Shown here piece after piece: positions 53,213 to 62,406 of a DNA stretch of 64,000 nt (the stretch's first letter is position 1; the number at the start of each line of letters is the position of its first letter). The position numbers were made by a program, and so were the translations under genes. Source of the DNA: Thalassovita autumnalis (GTDB lineage: Bacteria > Pseudomonadota > Alphaproteobacteria > Rhodobacterales > Rhodobacteraceae); the NCBI RefSeq assembly GCF_001458255.1, contig NZ_CYSB01000004.1, positions 1 to 64,000 of the forward strand, in the 5' to 3' direction. Below the pieces are notes generated by a model. It searched no databases. It worked only from the letters and a program-made list of their open reading frames with translations, and had not been told where the DNA came from.

Positions 53213-55456
53213 ATGAGTGATGCGACGGAAACAGAAAGCCGCAAATTGCTGCAACGGCTGCGCGATGCGATGGCCGAAGACAGTGCCGGTCAGGCGCGGC
53301 TGGATAAGATCACCCATCTGATCGCCGATTCCACCGGCTCTGAGGTGTGTTCGATCTACCTCTTCCGCGATTCCGAAACGCTGGAGCTGTGCGCCACCGA
53401 AGGTCTGAACGCCGAAGCGGTGCACCAGACCCGGATGAAACTGGGCGAAGGTCTGGTGGGCCGCGTCGCCCGCTATGGCCGGGTGATCAACACGGCTGAT
53501 GCACCCTCGGCCAAAGGGTTCCGCTATATGCCGGAAACCGGCGAGGAGATCTATTCCTCCTTCCTGGGCGTGCCGGTGCAGCGGCTTGGCGAAAAACAGG
53601 GTGTTCTGGTGGTGCAGTCCAAAGACGCCCGCGAATATTCCGCCGATGAGGTCTACGCGCTGGAAGTGGTCGCCATGGTGCTGGCCGAAATGACCGAGCT
53701 GGGCGCCTTTGTCGGTGAAGGCGCCGCCTTGGCCGCGCCGCACCAGAACCCGGCCCTGATCCGCGCCACCACTGCACAGGAAGGCGCTGCCGAAGGCCAC
53801 GTCTGGCTGCATGAGCCGCGCGTCGTAGTCACCAACCCGATTGCCGAAGATCCCCATGCCGAACTGGTCCGCCTGCGCGAAGCGGTGGATGAGCTGCGCG
53901 TCAGCGTTGATCAGATGCTGGCGGGCGCCTCGGGCGGCGACGCCGAACAGGTGCAGGTGCTGGAAGCCTACCGGATGTTTGCCAACTCCAAAGGTTGGTT
54001 ACGCCGGATGGAGGAAGACATCAGCCGCGGCCTTTCCGCCGAAGCCGCGGTGGAGAAAGAACAATCGCAGGCGCGTGCACGGATGAACATGGCCACCGAT
54101 GCCTACCTGCGCGAACGGCTGCATGACCTTGATGATCTGTCTAACCGCCTGCTCAGGATCCTGACCGGTCAGGGACAAAACACCGGCGCTGATATGCCCA
54201 GTGACCCGATCCTGATCGCCCGCAACATCGGCCCGGCCGAATTGCTGGATTATGGCCGTTCGCTGAAGGGGATCGTGCTGGAAGAGGGCTCCGTCGGGTC
54301 CCATGCTGCCATTGTGGCCCGCGCCCTTGCCATCCCGCTGGTGGTCCATGCCGGTGGCATCACCACCGATGCCCTCAACGGCAACCACATCATGGTGGAT
54401 GGCGATCAGGGCATTGTTCACCTGCGCCCCGACGACACTGTTGTCACCGCCTTCCGCGACAAGATCGCGATGCAGGCCAAGGCGCAGGAACGCTACGCCT
54501 CAATCCGGGAAAAACCGGCCACCACCAAATGCGGCAAAACCATTTCGCTGCAGATGAACGCGGGCCTCATGGCGGATCTGCCCTCGCTCGAAGGCTCCGG
54601 CGCCGAAGGCGTGGGCCTGTTCCGCACCGAATTGCAGTTCCTGGTGCGCAACCAGATGCCGAAACGGTCTGAACTGTCGGCGCTTTATGCCCGCGTGTTG
54701 GATGCGGCACATGGCAAGCGCGTGGTCTTTCGCACGCTCGACATCGGGTCCGACAAGGTGCTGCCCTACATGAAACCCAATGATGAGCCGAACCCGGCTC
54801 TGGGCTGGCGCGCCATTCGGGTGGGTCTGGACAAACGCGGCGTGATGCGAATGCAGCTGCAGGCGCTGATCCGCGCGGCCGCCGGGCGCCCCTTGACCAT
54901 CATGTTCCCCTTTGTGGCGCAGTACGAAGAATACCGTCAGGCCCGCGCCGAGATGGAAAAGGTAATGGAGCGGGAGCGCAAGCTTGGCCATGTGCTGCCT
55001 GAAAAGGTTGAGATTGGCGCCATGCTGGAAACGCCTTCCCTGGCCTTTGCCCCGGATAAATTCTACGAGGAGGTCGATTTCCTCTCCATCGGTGGCAACG
55101 ATCTGAAACAGTTCTTCTTTGCCGCTGACCGGGAAAATGAACGGGTGCGCAAACGCTACGACTCGCTCAACGTCAGCTTCCTCACCTTCCTCGAAGGCAT
55201 TGTGAAACGCTGCGAGGCCTCGGGCACTTCGCTGTCCTTCTGTGGCGAAGATGCCGGCCGCCCCGTCGAGGCGATATGCCTCGCCGCCATGGGGCTGCGC
55301 GCCCTGTCGATGCGCCCAGCCTCCATCGGGCCGGTGAAAAACATCCTGCGCTCGGTGGATCTTGACGGGCTGCGCCGGGTCATCGAGGAGGGCAAGCTGC
55401 GCGGCGATCAATCCGTGCGCCCGGCAGTGATGAACTACCTGCGCAGCAACAGCTGA
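53213..55456 (+). CDS. ptsP: Phosphoenolpyruvate-protein phosphotransferase PtsP (EI-Ntr)
   Basis: A 747-residue enzyme I of the nitrogen PTS. An N-terminal GAF sensor domain (about 20-165) is followed by PEP-utiliser domains. The phospho-accepting histidine lies in GSVGSHAAIVARALAIPLVV, and the C-terminal PEP-binding barrel includes VGLFRTELQFLVRN, RTLDIGSDKVLPYM and SIGGNDLKQFFFAADR. It passes phosphate from PEP to NPr and EIIA-Ntr. Confidence 0.93.
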   Translation: MSDATETESRKLLQRLRDAMAEDSAGQARLDKITHLIADSTGSEVCSIYLFRDSETLELCATEGLNAEAVHQTRMKLGEGLVGRVARYGRVINTADAPSAKGFRYMPETGEEIYSSFLGVPVQRLGEKQGVLVVQSKDAREYSADEVYALEVVAMVLAEMTELGAFVGEGAALAAPHQNPALIRATTAQEGAAEGHVWLHEPRVVVTNPIAEDPHAELVRLREAVDELRVSVDQMLAGASGGDAEQVQVLEAYRMFANSKGWLRRMEEDISRGLSAEAAVEKEQSQARARMNMATDAYLRERLHDLDDLSNRLLRILTGQGQNTGADMPSDPILIARNIGPAELLDYGRSLKGIVLEEGSVGSHAAIVARALAIPLVVHAGGITTDALNGNHIMVDGDQGIVHLRPDDTVVTAFRDKIAMQAKAQERYASIREKPATTKCGKTISLQMNAGLMADLPSLEGSGAEGVGLFRTELQFLVRNQMPKRSELSALYARVLDAAHGKRVVFRTLDIGSDKVLPYMKPNDEPNPALGWRAIRVGLDKRGVMRMQLQALIRAAAGRPLTIMFPFVAQYEEYRQARAEMEKVMERERKLGHVLPEKVEIGAMLETPSLAFAPDKFYEEVDFLSIGGNDLKQFFFAADRENERVRKRYDSLNVSFLTFLEGIVKRCEASGTSLSFCGEDAGRPVEAICLAAMGLRALSMRPASIGPVKNILRSVDLDGLRRVIEEGKLRGDQSVRPAVMNYLRSNS

Positions 55457-55556
55457 TCCGCTTTCATCGTTCCCCAAATACTCCCGCCGGAGGCAGCCAA
55501 AAAATACTGCGCGTCCCGGCAGGGGCGCACCGCGGGATTAGCCTCGCCTGCCCGCC

Positions 55557-56324
55557 TTACAGATGGCTGATCGGTGGCGCGACGCGGCGGCGCAGATCCT
55601 CGACCAGCACCTCAGGCTTGGTGTCCGTCTCAATCGCCAGTCGGCGCAGGCGGAAATGCACATGGGCGATGTCTTGATAGTAGCTGGTGTAGGCATAGTT
55701 GGTCGCCGCCCCGGCAACCGCACCCAGCACCGGCACGGTTTGGGCCGCCAGTTTCTGCCCCAGCACTTGCGCCAAGCGGGGGGCAACCTTGGCCACCAAG
55801 GCCTGCATTGAGGCGCCGCGCAGCGCCATGCGGGTCGCCAGAAAGGCCATATCCGCCCCATCGTCATGGGCCAGCGGCCCGGCCGAGGCAAAGACCTGCA
55901 CACAATCAAACTGCACGTTTTCCGCCGCCGCATCAAAGCCATGTTCCACCGCCACGCCCTGAATGGCGCGCAGCAGCACCGCCGTGGTCACCGGCAGTTC
56001 CGCCATCGCGGTGGGCAATCCGCCAAAGCCGCCAGCCGCGCCCATGGCTGTGGTCACGGTGGTGTTCAGCCACCCGGGTTGATCCGCCAGCCATCCGCGC
56101 GAGCGATGGGCCGCTTTCATGGTCAGAAACAGGGCCTTTTCGGTGCCTTCATCCAGCCGGTCCCGCACGGTTTCCGGCAGCCGGTCCAACAGCCCCTCAG
56201 CTGAGGAACCCAGCAGGTTCAACACCTGAATGCCGGGGCCAGAGGCCTTGCGGTAACGCTCAGCCAGCGCGGCCATTTCCGCGTCCAGATCCAGGGTCAC
56301 AGGCGGTGCGTCTTCGACCAACAT
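55557..56324 (-). CDS. EcsC family protein
   Basis: A 255-residue EcsC-domain protein with an amphipathic Ala/Gly-rich middle region (TVTTAMGAAGGFGGLPTAMA, QTVPVLGAVAGAATNYAYTS) that suggests membrane association. Its biochemical function is not established. It is a single gene on the minus strand. Confidence 0.8.
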   Translation of the reverse strand: MLVEDAPPVTLDLDAEMAALAERYRKASGPGIQVLNLLGSSAEGLLDRLPETVRDRLDEGTEKALFLTMKAAHRSRGWLADQPGWLNTTVTTAMGAAGGFGGLPTAMAELPVTTAVLLRAIQGVAVEHGFDAAAENVQFDCVQVFASAGPLAHDDGADMAFLATRMALRGASMQALVAKVAPRLAQVLGQKLAAQTVPVLGAVAGAATNYAYTSYYQDIAHVHFRLRRLAIETDTKPEVLVEDLRRRVAPPISHL

Positions 56325-56432
56325 GATTTGAATATCCCTCCAACAGGGCGCTAATAGGCCCCTGACATGTCAGGTGGGCGTGCTACTGCCCGGTTTCAAG
56401 TCAGGCCGGATCAGGGGGTGCAGACGCAGACG

Positions 56433-56921
56433 TCAGACCTCATAGCGGGTGACATCACCCTGCACGCCGTCCCAGATCCCATCGGCCAGCCCATGCCCCA
56501 GCACCCGGTCGGGGTTGGTGGGCGGCGGCATCACCACGCCTGACAGCCGCTGAAATCCAAACCGACGGTAATAGGGTTCATCGCCCACCAGCATCACCCG
56601 GTGCCAGCCAAGGCGCGCGGCGCGGGACATGCTGTCATGGATCAACGCCCCACCCAGGCCTTCGCCCTGATGGGTCGGGTGCACCGCAACCGGACCCAAC
56701 AGCAGCGCCACATCGGTCCCGATGTGCACCGGCCAGTAGCGAATTGCGCCTGCCAGAATGCCATCGCCATCACGTGCCACAATCGACAGATCGGCCACCG
56801 GATCCACATCTTCGCGCAGACGATAAGACGACAGCGCCGTGCGCCCCGGGGCAAAGCACAGATCATAAAGCGCCTCGACTTCCCACCAGTCGTCTTTGGT
56901 TTCTACGTCAAAGTGGAACAC
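56433..56921 (-). CDS. GNAT family N-acetyltransferase
   Basis: A 162-residue GNAT enzyme with the acetyl-CoA-binding motif VHPTHQGEGLGGALIHDSM and the preceding LLLGPVAV strand, as in YhbS-like acetyltransferases. The acceptor is unknown. Confidence 0.85.
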   Translation of the reverse strand: MFHFDVETKDDWWEVEALYDLCFAPGRTALSSYRLREDVDPVADLSIVARDGDGILAGAIRYWPVHIGTDVALLLGPVAVHPTHQGEGLGGALIHDSMSRAARLGWHRVMLVGDEPYYRRFGFQRLSGVVMPPPTNPDRVLGHGLADGIWDGVQGDVTRYEV

Positions 56922-57038
56922 GGCCGCCCTGATCCTTTAAGCTGCACATATTGAACTGGAAATGGCCCTAGCATGTGGTTAGGTCTGATACAAACGCGAA
57001 ACCATATGCGCCGCCAGCGGGCGCGCCTTTGAGGTCCC

Positions 57039-57647
57039 ATGTTCTACCGCCCCCAAGATGGCCACGGCCTGCCCCACAACCCGTTCAACGCCATTGTCAC
57101 ACCGCGCCCGATCGGCTGGATCTCCACCCGGTCGGCGGATGGGATCGACAATCTGGCGCCCTATTCCTTCTTCAACGCGGTTGCCTATGAGCCGCCGCAG
57201 GTGATGTTTGCCTCCACCGGCGCCAAGGCGGATCAGGACAACAGCAAAGACACCGTTGCCAATATCCGCGCCACCGGCCTTTTTGCCTGCAACGTTGTGT
57301 CCTACGCGCTGCGCGATGCGATGAATGCCAGTTCTGCTGCCTTGCCGGCCGCAACAGATGAATTTGCCCATGCCGGTTTGGACAAAGGCGAATGTGACAG
57401 CATCAACTGCGCCTATGTCACTGCCGCCCCTGCGGTGCTGGAATGCAAGCTGACCCAAATTGTTCAGCTGCCCGGTGCCTCCAACACCGCTGTTTTTGGT
57501 GAGGTCACCGGCGTGCGCCTACAGGATGACTGCCTGGTAGACGGCACCTTTGACATCACCCGCTACCAGCCGCTGGCCCGGCTTGGCTATCGTGACTATT
57601 CGGTGGTGCGCGACCTCTTTGCGCTGACGCGCCCGGATGATCGCTAA
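57039..57647 (+). CDS. Flavin reductase family protein
   Basis: A 202-residue FMN-binding flavin-reductase-like protein with the typical PRPIGWISTRSADGIDNLAP and SFFNAVAYEPPQVMFAS segments. It probably binds FMN and may reduce free flavin or act as an oxidoreductase. It lies 41 bp before mtnP, on the same strand. Confidence 0.85.
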   Translation: MFYRPQDGHGLPHNPFNAIVTPRPIGWISTRSADGIDNLAPYSFFNAVAYEPPQVMFASTGAKADQDNSKDTVANIRATGLFACNVVSYALRDAMNASSAALPAATDEFAHAGLDKGECDSINCAYVTAAPAVLECKLTQIVQLPGASNTAVFGEVTGVRLQDDCLVDGTFDITRYQPLARLGYRDYSVVRDLFALTRPDDR

Positions 57648-57688
57648 ACCATTCCCCCGCAACAGAGTTTCAGACAGGACCACATACC

Positions 57689-58561
57689 ATGGACACATAT
57701 ATCGGCGTGATCGGCGGATCGGGCATCTATGAAATCGACGGGCTGGAAAACGCCGAATGGGTCACGGTTGAAACGCCCTGGGGGGCGCCTTCGGATCAGA
57801 TCCTGACCGGGGTCTATGACGGGGTCAAAATGGCCTTCCTGCCGCGGCACGGGCGCGGCCATGTGCATTCACCCACCACGGTGCCTTACCGCGCCAATAT
57901 CGACGCGCTGAAACGTCTGGGCGTCACCGATGTGATTTCGGTTTCGGCCTGCGGCTCCTTCCGCGATGAAATGGCGCCAGGCGATTTTGTCATTGTGGAT
58001 CAGTTCATTGATCGCACTTTCGCACGCGAAAAGAGCTTCTTTGGCACCGGCTGTGTGGCCCATGTCAGCGTCGCCCATCCCACCTGCCCGCGCCTGTCCG
58101 AGGCCTGTTTCACCGCCGCAACGGATGCTGGCATCAAGGTCCATAAGGGCGGCACCTATCTGGCGATGGAGGGACCGCAATTTTCCACCCTGGCGGAATC
58201 CAAAATGTACCGCGAAAGCTGGGGCTGTGATGTGATCGGCATGACAAATATGCCCGAAGCGAAACTCGCCCGTGAGGCCGAGCTGTGCTACGCATCCGTC
58301 GCGATGATCACCGATTATGACAGCTGGCACCCCGACCATGGTGAGGTCGATGTGACCGAGATCATCAAGACGCTGGTGGGCAATGCCGACAAGGGCCGTG
58401 ATCTGGTCAAACGCCTGCCCGCCCTCTTGGGGGCGGAACGGGACGACTGCCCCCATGGCTGCGACAAAGCGCTGGAGTTTGCCATCCTCACTGCCCCGGA
58501 AAAACGCGATCCTGCGCTGGTGGCGAAACTCGACGCCGTCGCAGGCCGGGTTCTGGGCTAA
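57689..58561 (+). CDS. mtnP: S-methyl-5'-thioadenosine phosphorylase
   Basis: A 290-residue PNP/MTAP family enzyme. Family motifs are IGVIGGSGIYEIDGLEN, FLPRHGRGHVHSPTTVPYRA, MEGPQFSTLAESKMYRESWG and MTNMPEAKLAREAELCYA, the last two in the substrate site. It releases adenine from methylthioadenosine, and that adenine can be salvaged by Apt encoded 1.2 kb downstream. Confidence 0.93.
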   Translation: MDTYIGVIGGSGIYEIDGLENAEWVTVETPWGAPSDQILTGVYDGVKMAFLPRHGRGHVHSPTTVPYRANIDALKRLGVTDVISVSACGSFRDEMAPGDFVIVDQFIDRTFAREKSFFGTGCVAHVSVAHPTCPRLSEACFTAATDAGIKVHKGGTYLAMEGPQFSTLAESKMYRESWGCDVIGMTNMPEAKLAREAELCYASVAMITDYDSWHPDHGEVDVTEIIKTLVGNADKGRDLVKRLPALLGAERDDCPHGCDKALEFAILTAPEKRDPALVAKLDAVAGRVLG

Positions 58562-58590
58562 GCTGGAACTGGCACGTTTTCGCCACTCAT

Positions 58591-58620
58591 GGCCGCCTCC
58601 TCCGGGGCGGCCTTTTATTT
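58591..58620 (+). terminator. mtnP terminator
   Basis: GGCCGCC and GGCGGCC form a 7-bp stem with an 8-base loop, followed by TTTTATTT. It lies 30 bp after the mtnP stop. Confidence 0.8.
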
Positions 58621-58674
58621 TGCGCCCACCATGTCCAAGTCTTTGGCAGATTTTGGTTAAAGCGGATTGATCTC

Positions 58675-59676
58675 ATGCGGCTTGATGGCCTTGATATTGC
58701 GCGTTTCCTTGCCTTCTTGGGCATGGTTCTGGTGAATTTTCGCATCGCGGCTGAGGTGAGCGCGGGGGGCGATTTGGCCTCGCTTCTGACAAACGCACTG
58801 GAGGGGCGCGCGGCGGCGCTGTTTGTGGTGCTGGCGGGCATCGGGCTGGGCTTGGCGCGGGCCACGGCGCCACTGATTTTCCGACGGGCGTTGTTTCTGA
58901 TGGCGCTGGGGCTCCTCAACCTCACCATCTTTGAGGCGGACATCCTGCATTATTACGGCACCTATTTCCTCTGCGCGCTGCCCTTCCTTGCGGCCTCAGC
59001 TCGTGTGCTCTGGGGTGCGGCCGCTGCGATTACCCTGCTGGCCCTGGGCGCGCTGATCTTTGGCAATTACGATCAGGGCTGGGACTGGGACACGCTGAGT
59101 TACACCGGGTTCTGGACGCTCAGCGGCTATCTGCGCCACACCTTTTACAACGGCTGGCACCCGGTGCTGCCTTGGCTGAGCTTCCTGTTTATCGGCATGG
59201 CGCTGGCGCGGCTGGATCTGGCGGCGGCGCGGGTTCAGGCGCGACTGGCGATCTGGGGGGTGGTTGCGATGATCGCTGGCATGATCCCGGCTACGCTGAT
59301 CACCAGCGGTGAGCTGGCACCGCTTTTGGGCACCTCCCCAATCCCGCCAACACCGTTCTACATCCTGTCGGCCAGCGGCAGTGCGGCCCTGATGGTGGCG
59401 CTTTGCCTTTGGGCGGGGCCGATGCTGATGCGGTTTGCCCCCAGCCGCGCGGTGGCGCTGGCCGGACGGCAGAGCCTGACGCTCTACCTCGCGCATATCC
59501 TCCTTGGCATGGGTCTGCTCGAAGGGCTTGGCCTGCTCTCAGGTGTGCTCAGCCCCGGTCAGATCTTTGCCTATGCGCTGGGGTTCTGTGCGCTGTGCCT
59601 GATCTACGCTAGCCTGTGGCAACATGTGGCCAAACGGGGCCCGCTGGAGGCGCTGATGCGCCGTGTGGCGGGCTAA
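58675..59676 (+). CDS. DUF418/acyltransferase-like integral membrane protein
   Basis: A 333-residue protein with about 8-10 hydrophobic segments, starting LDGLDIARFLAFLGMVLVNF, which is typical of the DUF418/DUF1624 acyltransferase-like membrane family. A substrate is not known. It lies between mtnP and apt but has its own upstream gap. Confidence 0.75.
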   Translation: MRLDGLDIARFLAFLGMVLVNFRIAAEVSAGGDLASLLTNALEGRAAALFVVLAGIGLGLARATAPLIFRRALFLMALGLLNLTIFEADILHYYGTYFLCALPFLAASARVLWGAAAAITLLALGALIFGNYDQGWDWDTLSYTGFWTLSGYLRHTFYNGWHPVLPWLSFLFIGMALARLDLAAARVQARLAIWGVVAMIAGMIPATLITSGELAPLLGTSPIPPTPFYILSASGSAALMVALCLWAGPMLMRFAPSRAVALAGRQSLTLYLAHILLGMGLLEGLGLLSGVLSPGQIFAYALGFCALCLIYASLWQHVAKRGPLEALMRRVAG

Positions 59677-59749
59677 ACCCCCGCCGTTTTCGCATCAAAG
59701 CTTGCATGAACGCCGCAGCCTTGCCAAACACCGCAGGTAACAGATTGCT

Positions 59750-60307
59750 ATGAAAGGTCCCGCTGTGGCGCCCAAGGACAAAACCGTAAAAGACTACATT
59801 CGCACCATCGTCGACTTCCCGCACGAAGGGATCATGTTCCGCGATGTGACCACTCTGTTTGCCGATCCGCGCGGGTTCCGCATGGCGGTGGACCAGATGC
59901 TGCACCCCTATGCCGGTCAGCGCATCGACAAGGTGGTGGGTCTTGAGGCGCGGGGCTTTATCCTGGGCGGCGCGATCGCGCACCAGCTGGGCACCGGGTT
60001 TGTGCCCGTGCGCAAAAAGGGCAAGCTGCCCGGCAAAACCATTTCCGAGGCCTACACGCTGGAATATGGCGAAGCGATTGTGGAGCTGCATGAGGACGCG
60101 ATTGAGCCCGGTGAAACCATTTTGCTGGTGGATGACCTGCTGGCCACCGGTGGCACCGCTGAGGCGGGGATCAAGCTGATCGAACGTCTGGGCGGCAAGA
60201 TCCTCAGCTGCGCCTTTGTCATCGATCTGCCCGAGTTGGGTGGCCGCAAGAAACTGGAAGCCATGGGCATGGACGTCAGCGTTCTGTGCGAATTCGAAGG
60301 CCTCTGA
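59750..60307 (+). CDS. apt: Adenine phosphoribosyltransferase
   Basis: A 185-residue purine salvage enzyme. Characteristic motifs are [20 protein letters not shown] at the N-terminus, [20 protein letters not shown], and the PRPP-binding loop [17 protein letters not shown]. It converts adenine and PRPP to AMP and complements the adenine-releasing MtnP nearby. Confidence 0.94.
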   Translation: MKGPAVAPKDKTVKDYIRTIVDFPHEGIMFRDVTTLFADPRGFRMAVDQMLHPYAGQRIDKVVGLEARGFILGGAIAHQLGTGFVPVRKKGKLPGKTISEAYTLEYGEAIVELHEDAIEPGETILLVDDLLATGGTAEAGIKLIERLGGKILSCAFVIDLPELGGRKKLEAMGMDVSVLCEFEGL

Positions 60308-60680
60308 TCGCGGCCATCACCTGATTTTCAGGGGCGCCGGATGCTGGCGCCTCAATTCTCTCAAAAGAGAGACTTGCCGCCCCCGCCCCCACACCCTATC
60401 TAAGGCCTCGGCGGGTGCTGCTCTTCTCGATACACGGTTGCATTCCGGTGGCCTTAAGCAATTCCGAGGGAGCTGGCTCTGTCTAGATCCTGGTCTAGTT
60501 ACCTGGCGCCCACCTGTACATACAGGTCCTCGGGAATGAGATAACCAAACGGTCGCTGCGGGCCCGCCGCCCTTCCCCCTTTTTGTCTGCTCTGAAATCG
60601 GGTCGTATTGCGTAGAAATGCGGAATTTCCCTTTCCCCTGTCTTGCGCCATCCTGAGCGTCGGAAAGAGGAGGCCCCATC
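60308..60680. other. Intergenic region with dyads
   Basis: This 373-bp gap holds a stem-loop of GGCGCC arms (around 60334-60352) after apt, a short TCTCTC-AAAA-GAGAGA hairpin (about 60357-60372), and a perfect dyad ACCTGTA-CA-TACAGGT at 60511-60526. The last may be a regulator site for the downstream SDR gene. No gene is evident. Confidence 0.5.
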
Positions 60681-61436
60681 ATGTCCCAGCCCATCGCGCT
60701 TGTCAGCAACGCCGCCGGTTTCGCCGGTCCCGGCGCGGTTCTTGGCCTGTTGCAGGGCGGATTTCAGGTCTGGGCGCAGGATGCCAGCTTTGCCGATCCC
60801 GCGGTGTCTGAAACCTATGCCGCTGGGCGTGCGGATCTGCATCTGCTGTCAGAGAGCGACCCCGCGCAGCTGGTCAAGACGGTGGTGGCTGCCGCCGGTC
60901 GGATCGATGCGCTGGTCAGCAATGATCACTACCCGGCCCCGCCCCACCTGCCCCATGACGCCCCCGCGTCCGAGTTGACAGCCAACCTCGACACTTTGAT
61001 CACAGCCCCCTTTCAACTGATCCAAGCGGCGCTGCCGCAACTGAAGGCGCAGGGCGGTGGCAATATCGTCATGGTGACCTCAAACCGCACCAACCTGCCG
61101 CTGTCTGGCGGTGGCTTTGCCGATGCAGCGCGGGCCGGGGTGAATGCGCTGCTGAAATCACTGGCGCGGGATCTGGCGGCGGATCAGATCACCGTCAATG
61201 CGGTGGCGCCGAACTTCCTCTACTCTGAGGCCTACTACCCCAAAGCGATCTATGAGCAGACCGAACTGGGCCGTACCTATGTGCGCCAGAATGTGCCGGC
61301 TGGCCGTCTGGGCGATCCGTCTGAGATCGGCGAGGTGATTCATTTCCTCGCCTCCGCCAAGACGCGGTTCATGACCGGCGCGATCCTGGAGTTTTCGGGC
61401 GGCTGGCCCTGGGCCGGTGCGCGACCCGAGTTGTAA
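60681..61436 (+). CDS. Halohydrin-dehalogenase-like SDR lacking the catalytic tyrosine
   Basis: A 251-residue SDR-fold protein. Instead of a GxxxGxG cofactor motif it has SNAAGFAGPG, resembling the T-x4-F-x-G halide-side motif of halohydrin dehalogenases. LVSND, APNFLYSEAYYP and FSGGWPW also match that group. The expected Ser-x12-Tyr-x3-Arg triad appears as Ser...Ala...Arg (TSNRTNLPLSGGGFADAARA). The tyrosine is absent, and a Phe is one position earlier. It may be a divergent or inactive halohydrin dehalogenase, or an SDR with another function. Confidence 0.72.
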   Translation: MSQPIALVSNAAGFAGPGAVLGLLQGGFQVWAQDASFADPAVSETYAAGRADLHLLSESDPAQLVKTVVAAAGRIDALVSNDHYPAPPHLPHDAPASELTANLDTLITAPFQLIQAALPQLKAQGGGNIVMVTSNRTNLPLSGGGFADAARAGVNALLKSLARDLAADQITVNAVAPNFLYSEAYYPKAIYEQTELGRTYVRQNVPAGRLGDPSEIGEVIHFLASAKTRFMTGAILEFSGGWPWAGARPEL

Positions 61437-61508
61437 GCCGCTGTAAAATATCCACAAAACCAGACCCGCTTTGACGGGGGTGTTCGTGTTTTAGGCAGGG
61501 GTTGACAG

Positions 61509-61551
61509 GATACCAAAAGGTATCACAACATAAGAGATACCAAATAGTATC
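61509..61551. promoter_or_regulatory. Tandem ArsR-type operators
   Basis: Two dyads, GATACCAAAAGGTATC (61509-61524) and GATACCAAATAGTATC (61536-61551), are spaced 27 bp centre to centre just upstream of the ArsR gene. A TTGACA (61502-61507) abuts the first site, so repression of this promoter by the ArsR protein is likely. Confidence 0.7.
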
Positions 61552-61565
61552 GCTTGAGGCCCGCC

Positions 61566-61919
61566 ATGCCCTTTGACCTACAGCCCAGTTTCCGTGCCCT
61601 GTCTGATCCCAGCCGCCGGGACATTCTGCGCCTGCTTGGCGCGCAGGAGATGAGCGTCGCAGATGTGGCGCAGCATTTCGACATGACCCGCGCCGCGGTG
61701 AAAAAACACCTGAACGTGCTGGACGAAGGCGGGCTGATCACCACCCGCAAGCGGGGCCGTGAGCGGCTGAACCGGCTGAACGCCGAGGGGTTGCGCCCCG
61801 TGGTGGATTGGCTCAGCTGGTTTGACCAGTTCTGGGATCAGCGTCTGGACGCGTTGAAAGCCGCCATCGAAGAGATTGAAGACCCCAATTTGACCCCAAA
61901 GGAGACTGAAGATGACTGA
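61566..61919 (+). CDS. ArsR family transcriptional regulator
   Basis: A 117-residue winged-helix ArsR-like repressor (FRALSDPSRRDILRLLGAQE, then AVKKHLNVLDEGGLITTRK). No metal-binding cysteines are seen, so it is probably not a metal sensor. It overlaps the AHSA1-domain gene by 8 bp. Such ArsR/SRPBCC pairs are widespread, and the ligand is unknown. Confidence 0.87.
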   Translation: MPFDLQPSFRALSDPSRRDILRLLGAQEMSVADVAQHFDMTRAAVKKHLNVLDEGGLITTRKRGRERLNRLNAEGLRPVVDWLSWFDQFWDQRLDALKAAIEEIEDPNLTPKETEDD

Positions 61920-62337
61920 CACCACCATTCGCAAATCCGTCTTTCTGGCCGCGGACAAACCGCGTGTCTGGGATTTCCTGACCAAGACCGATCTGTTGAC
62001 CCAATGGTTCCACCCGGCCCAATCTGACCTGAGTGAAGGGGAGGACTATCTGCTGACCAGCCAGAAAGATGGCGACCGCATGTGCTGGGGCACCGTCGAG
62101 GTGATGAAGCCGGTCGACTATATGAAGTGGTCCTTCACCGTTGGTCCGATGCAGGGCAAAATGTCGACGGTGGAATGGTGGCTGGAGGAAGCCCCCGGCG
62201 GCACACGGCTGACGCTGGAACATTCAGAGCTGCCAAATTCACCGGATGGCTACGGTCTGGTTCTGGCCCTGGATAAGGGCTGGCATGGCTTCATGGGCAA
62301 TCTGCACGATCTGGCCACCGCCCCTGCCCCAGCGTGA
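61912..62337 (+). CDS. SRPBCC/AHSA1 domain protein
   Basis: A 141-residue START-like protein with typical AHSA1 segments (DKPRVWDFLTKTDLLTQWF, WHGFMGNLHDLA). It probably binds a hydrophobic ligand and works with the ArsR repressor encoded just upstream, with which it is co-transcribed. The exact function is unknown. Confidence 0.83.
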   Translation: MTDTTIRKSVFLAADKPRVWDFLTKTDLLTQWFHPAQSDLSEGEDYLLTSQKDGDRMCWGTVEVMKPVDYMKWSFTVGPMQGKMSTVEWWLEEAPGGTRLTLEHSELPNSPDGYGLVLALDKGWHGFMGNLHDLATAPAPA

Positions 62338-62361
62338 AACCAAGCAAAACCCCGAAAACAC

Positions 62362-62386
62362 AAAAGGCGCCCCCTGGGCGCCTTTT
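62362..62386. terminator. Bidirectional terminator
   Basis: An 11-bp perfect stem, AAAAGGCGCCC and GGGCGCCTTTT, with a 3-base loop lies between the convergent AHSA1 and membrane-protein genes. The A and T tracts on both sides allow termination in both directions. Confidence 0.85.
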
Positions 62387-62406
62387 CATCTGCTCGCTAG
62401 ACCGGT

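Noticed and set aside
60511-60526. Calling the dyad a true lux box
   Set aside because: The known box is about 20 bp with a longer spacer, and no luxR or luxI gene is in the window.
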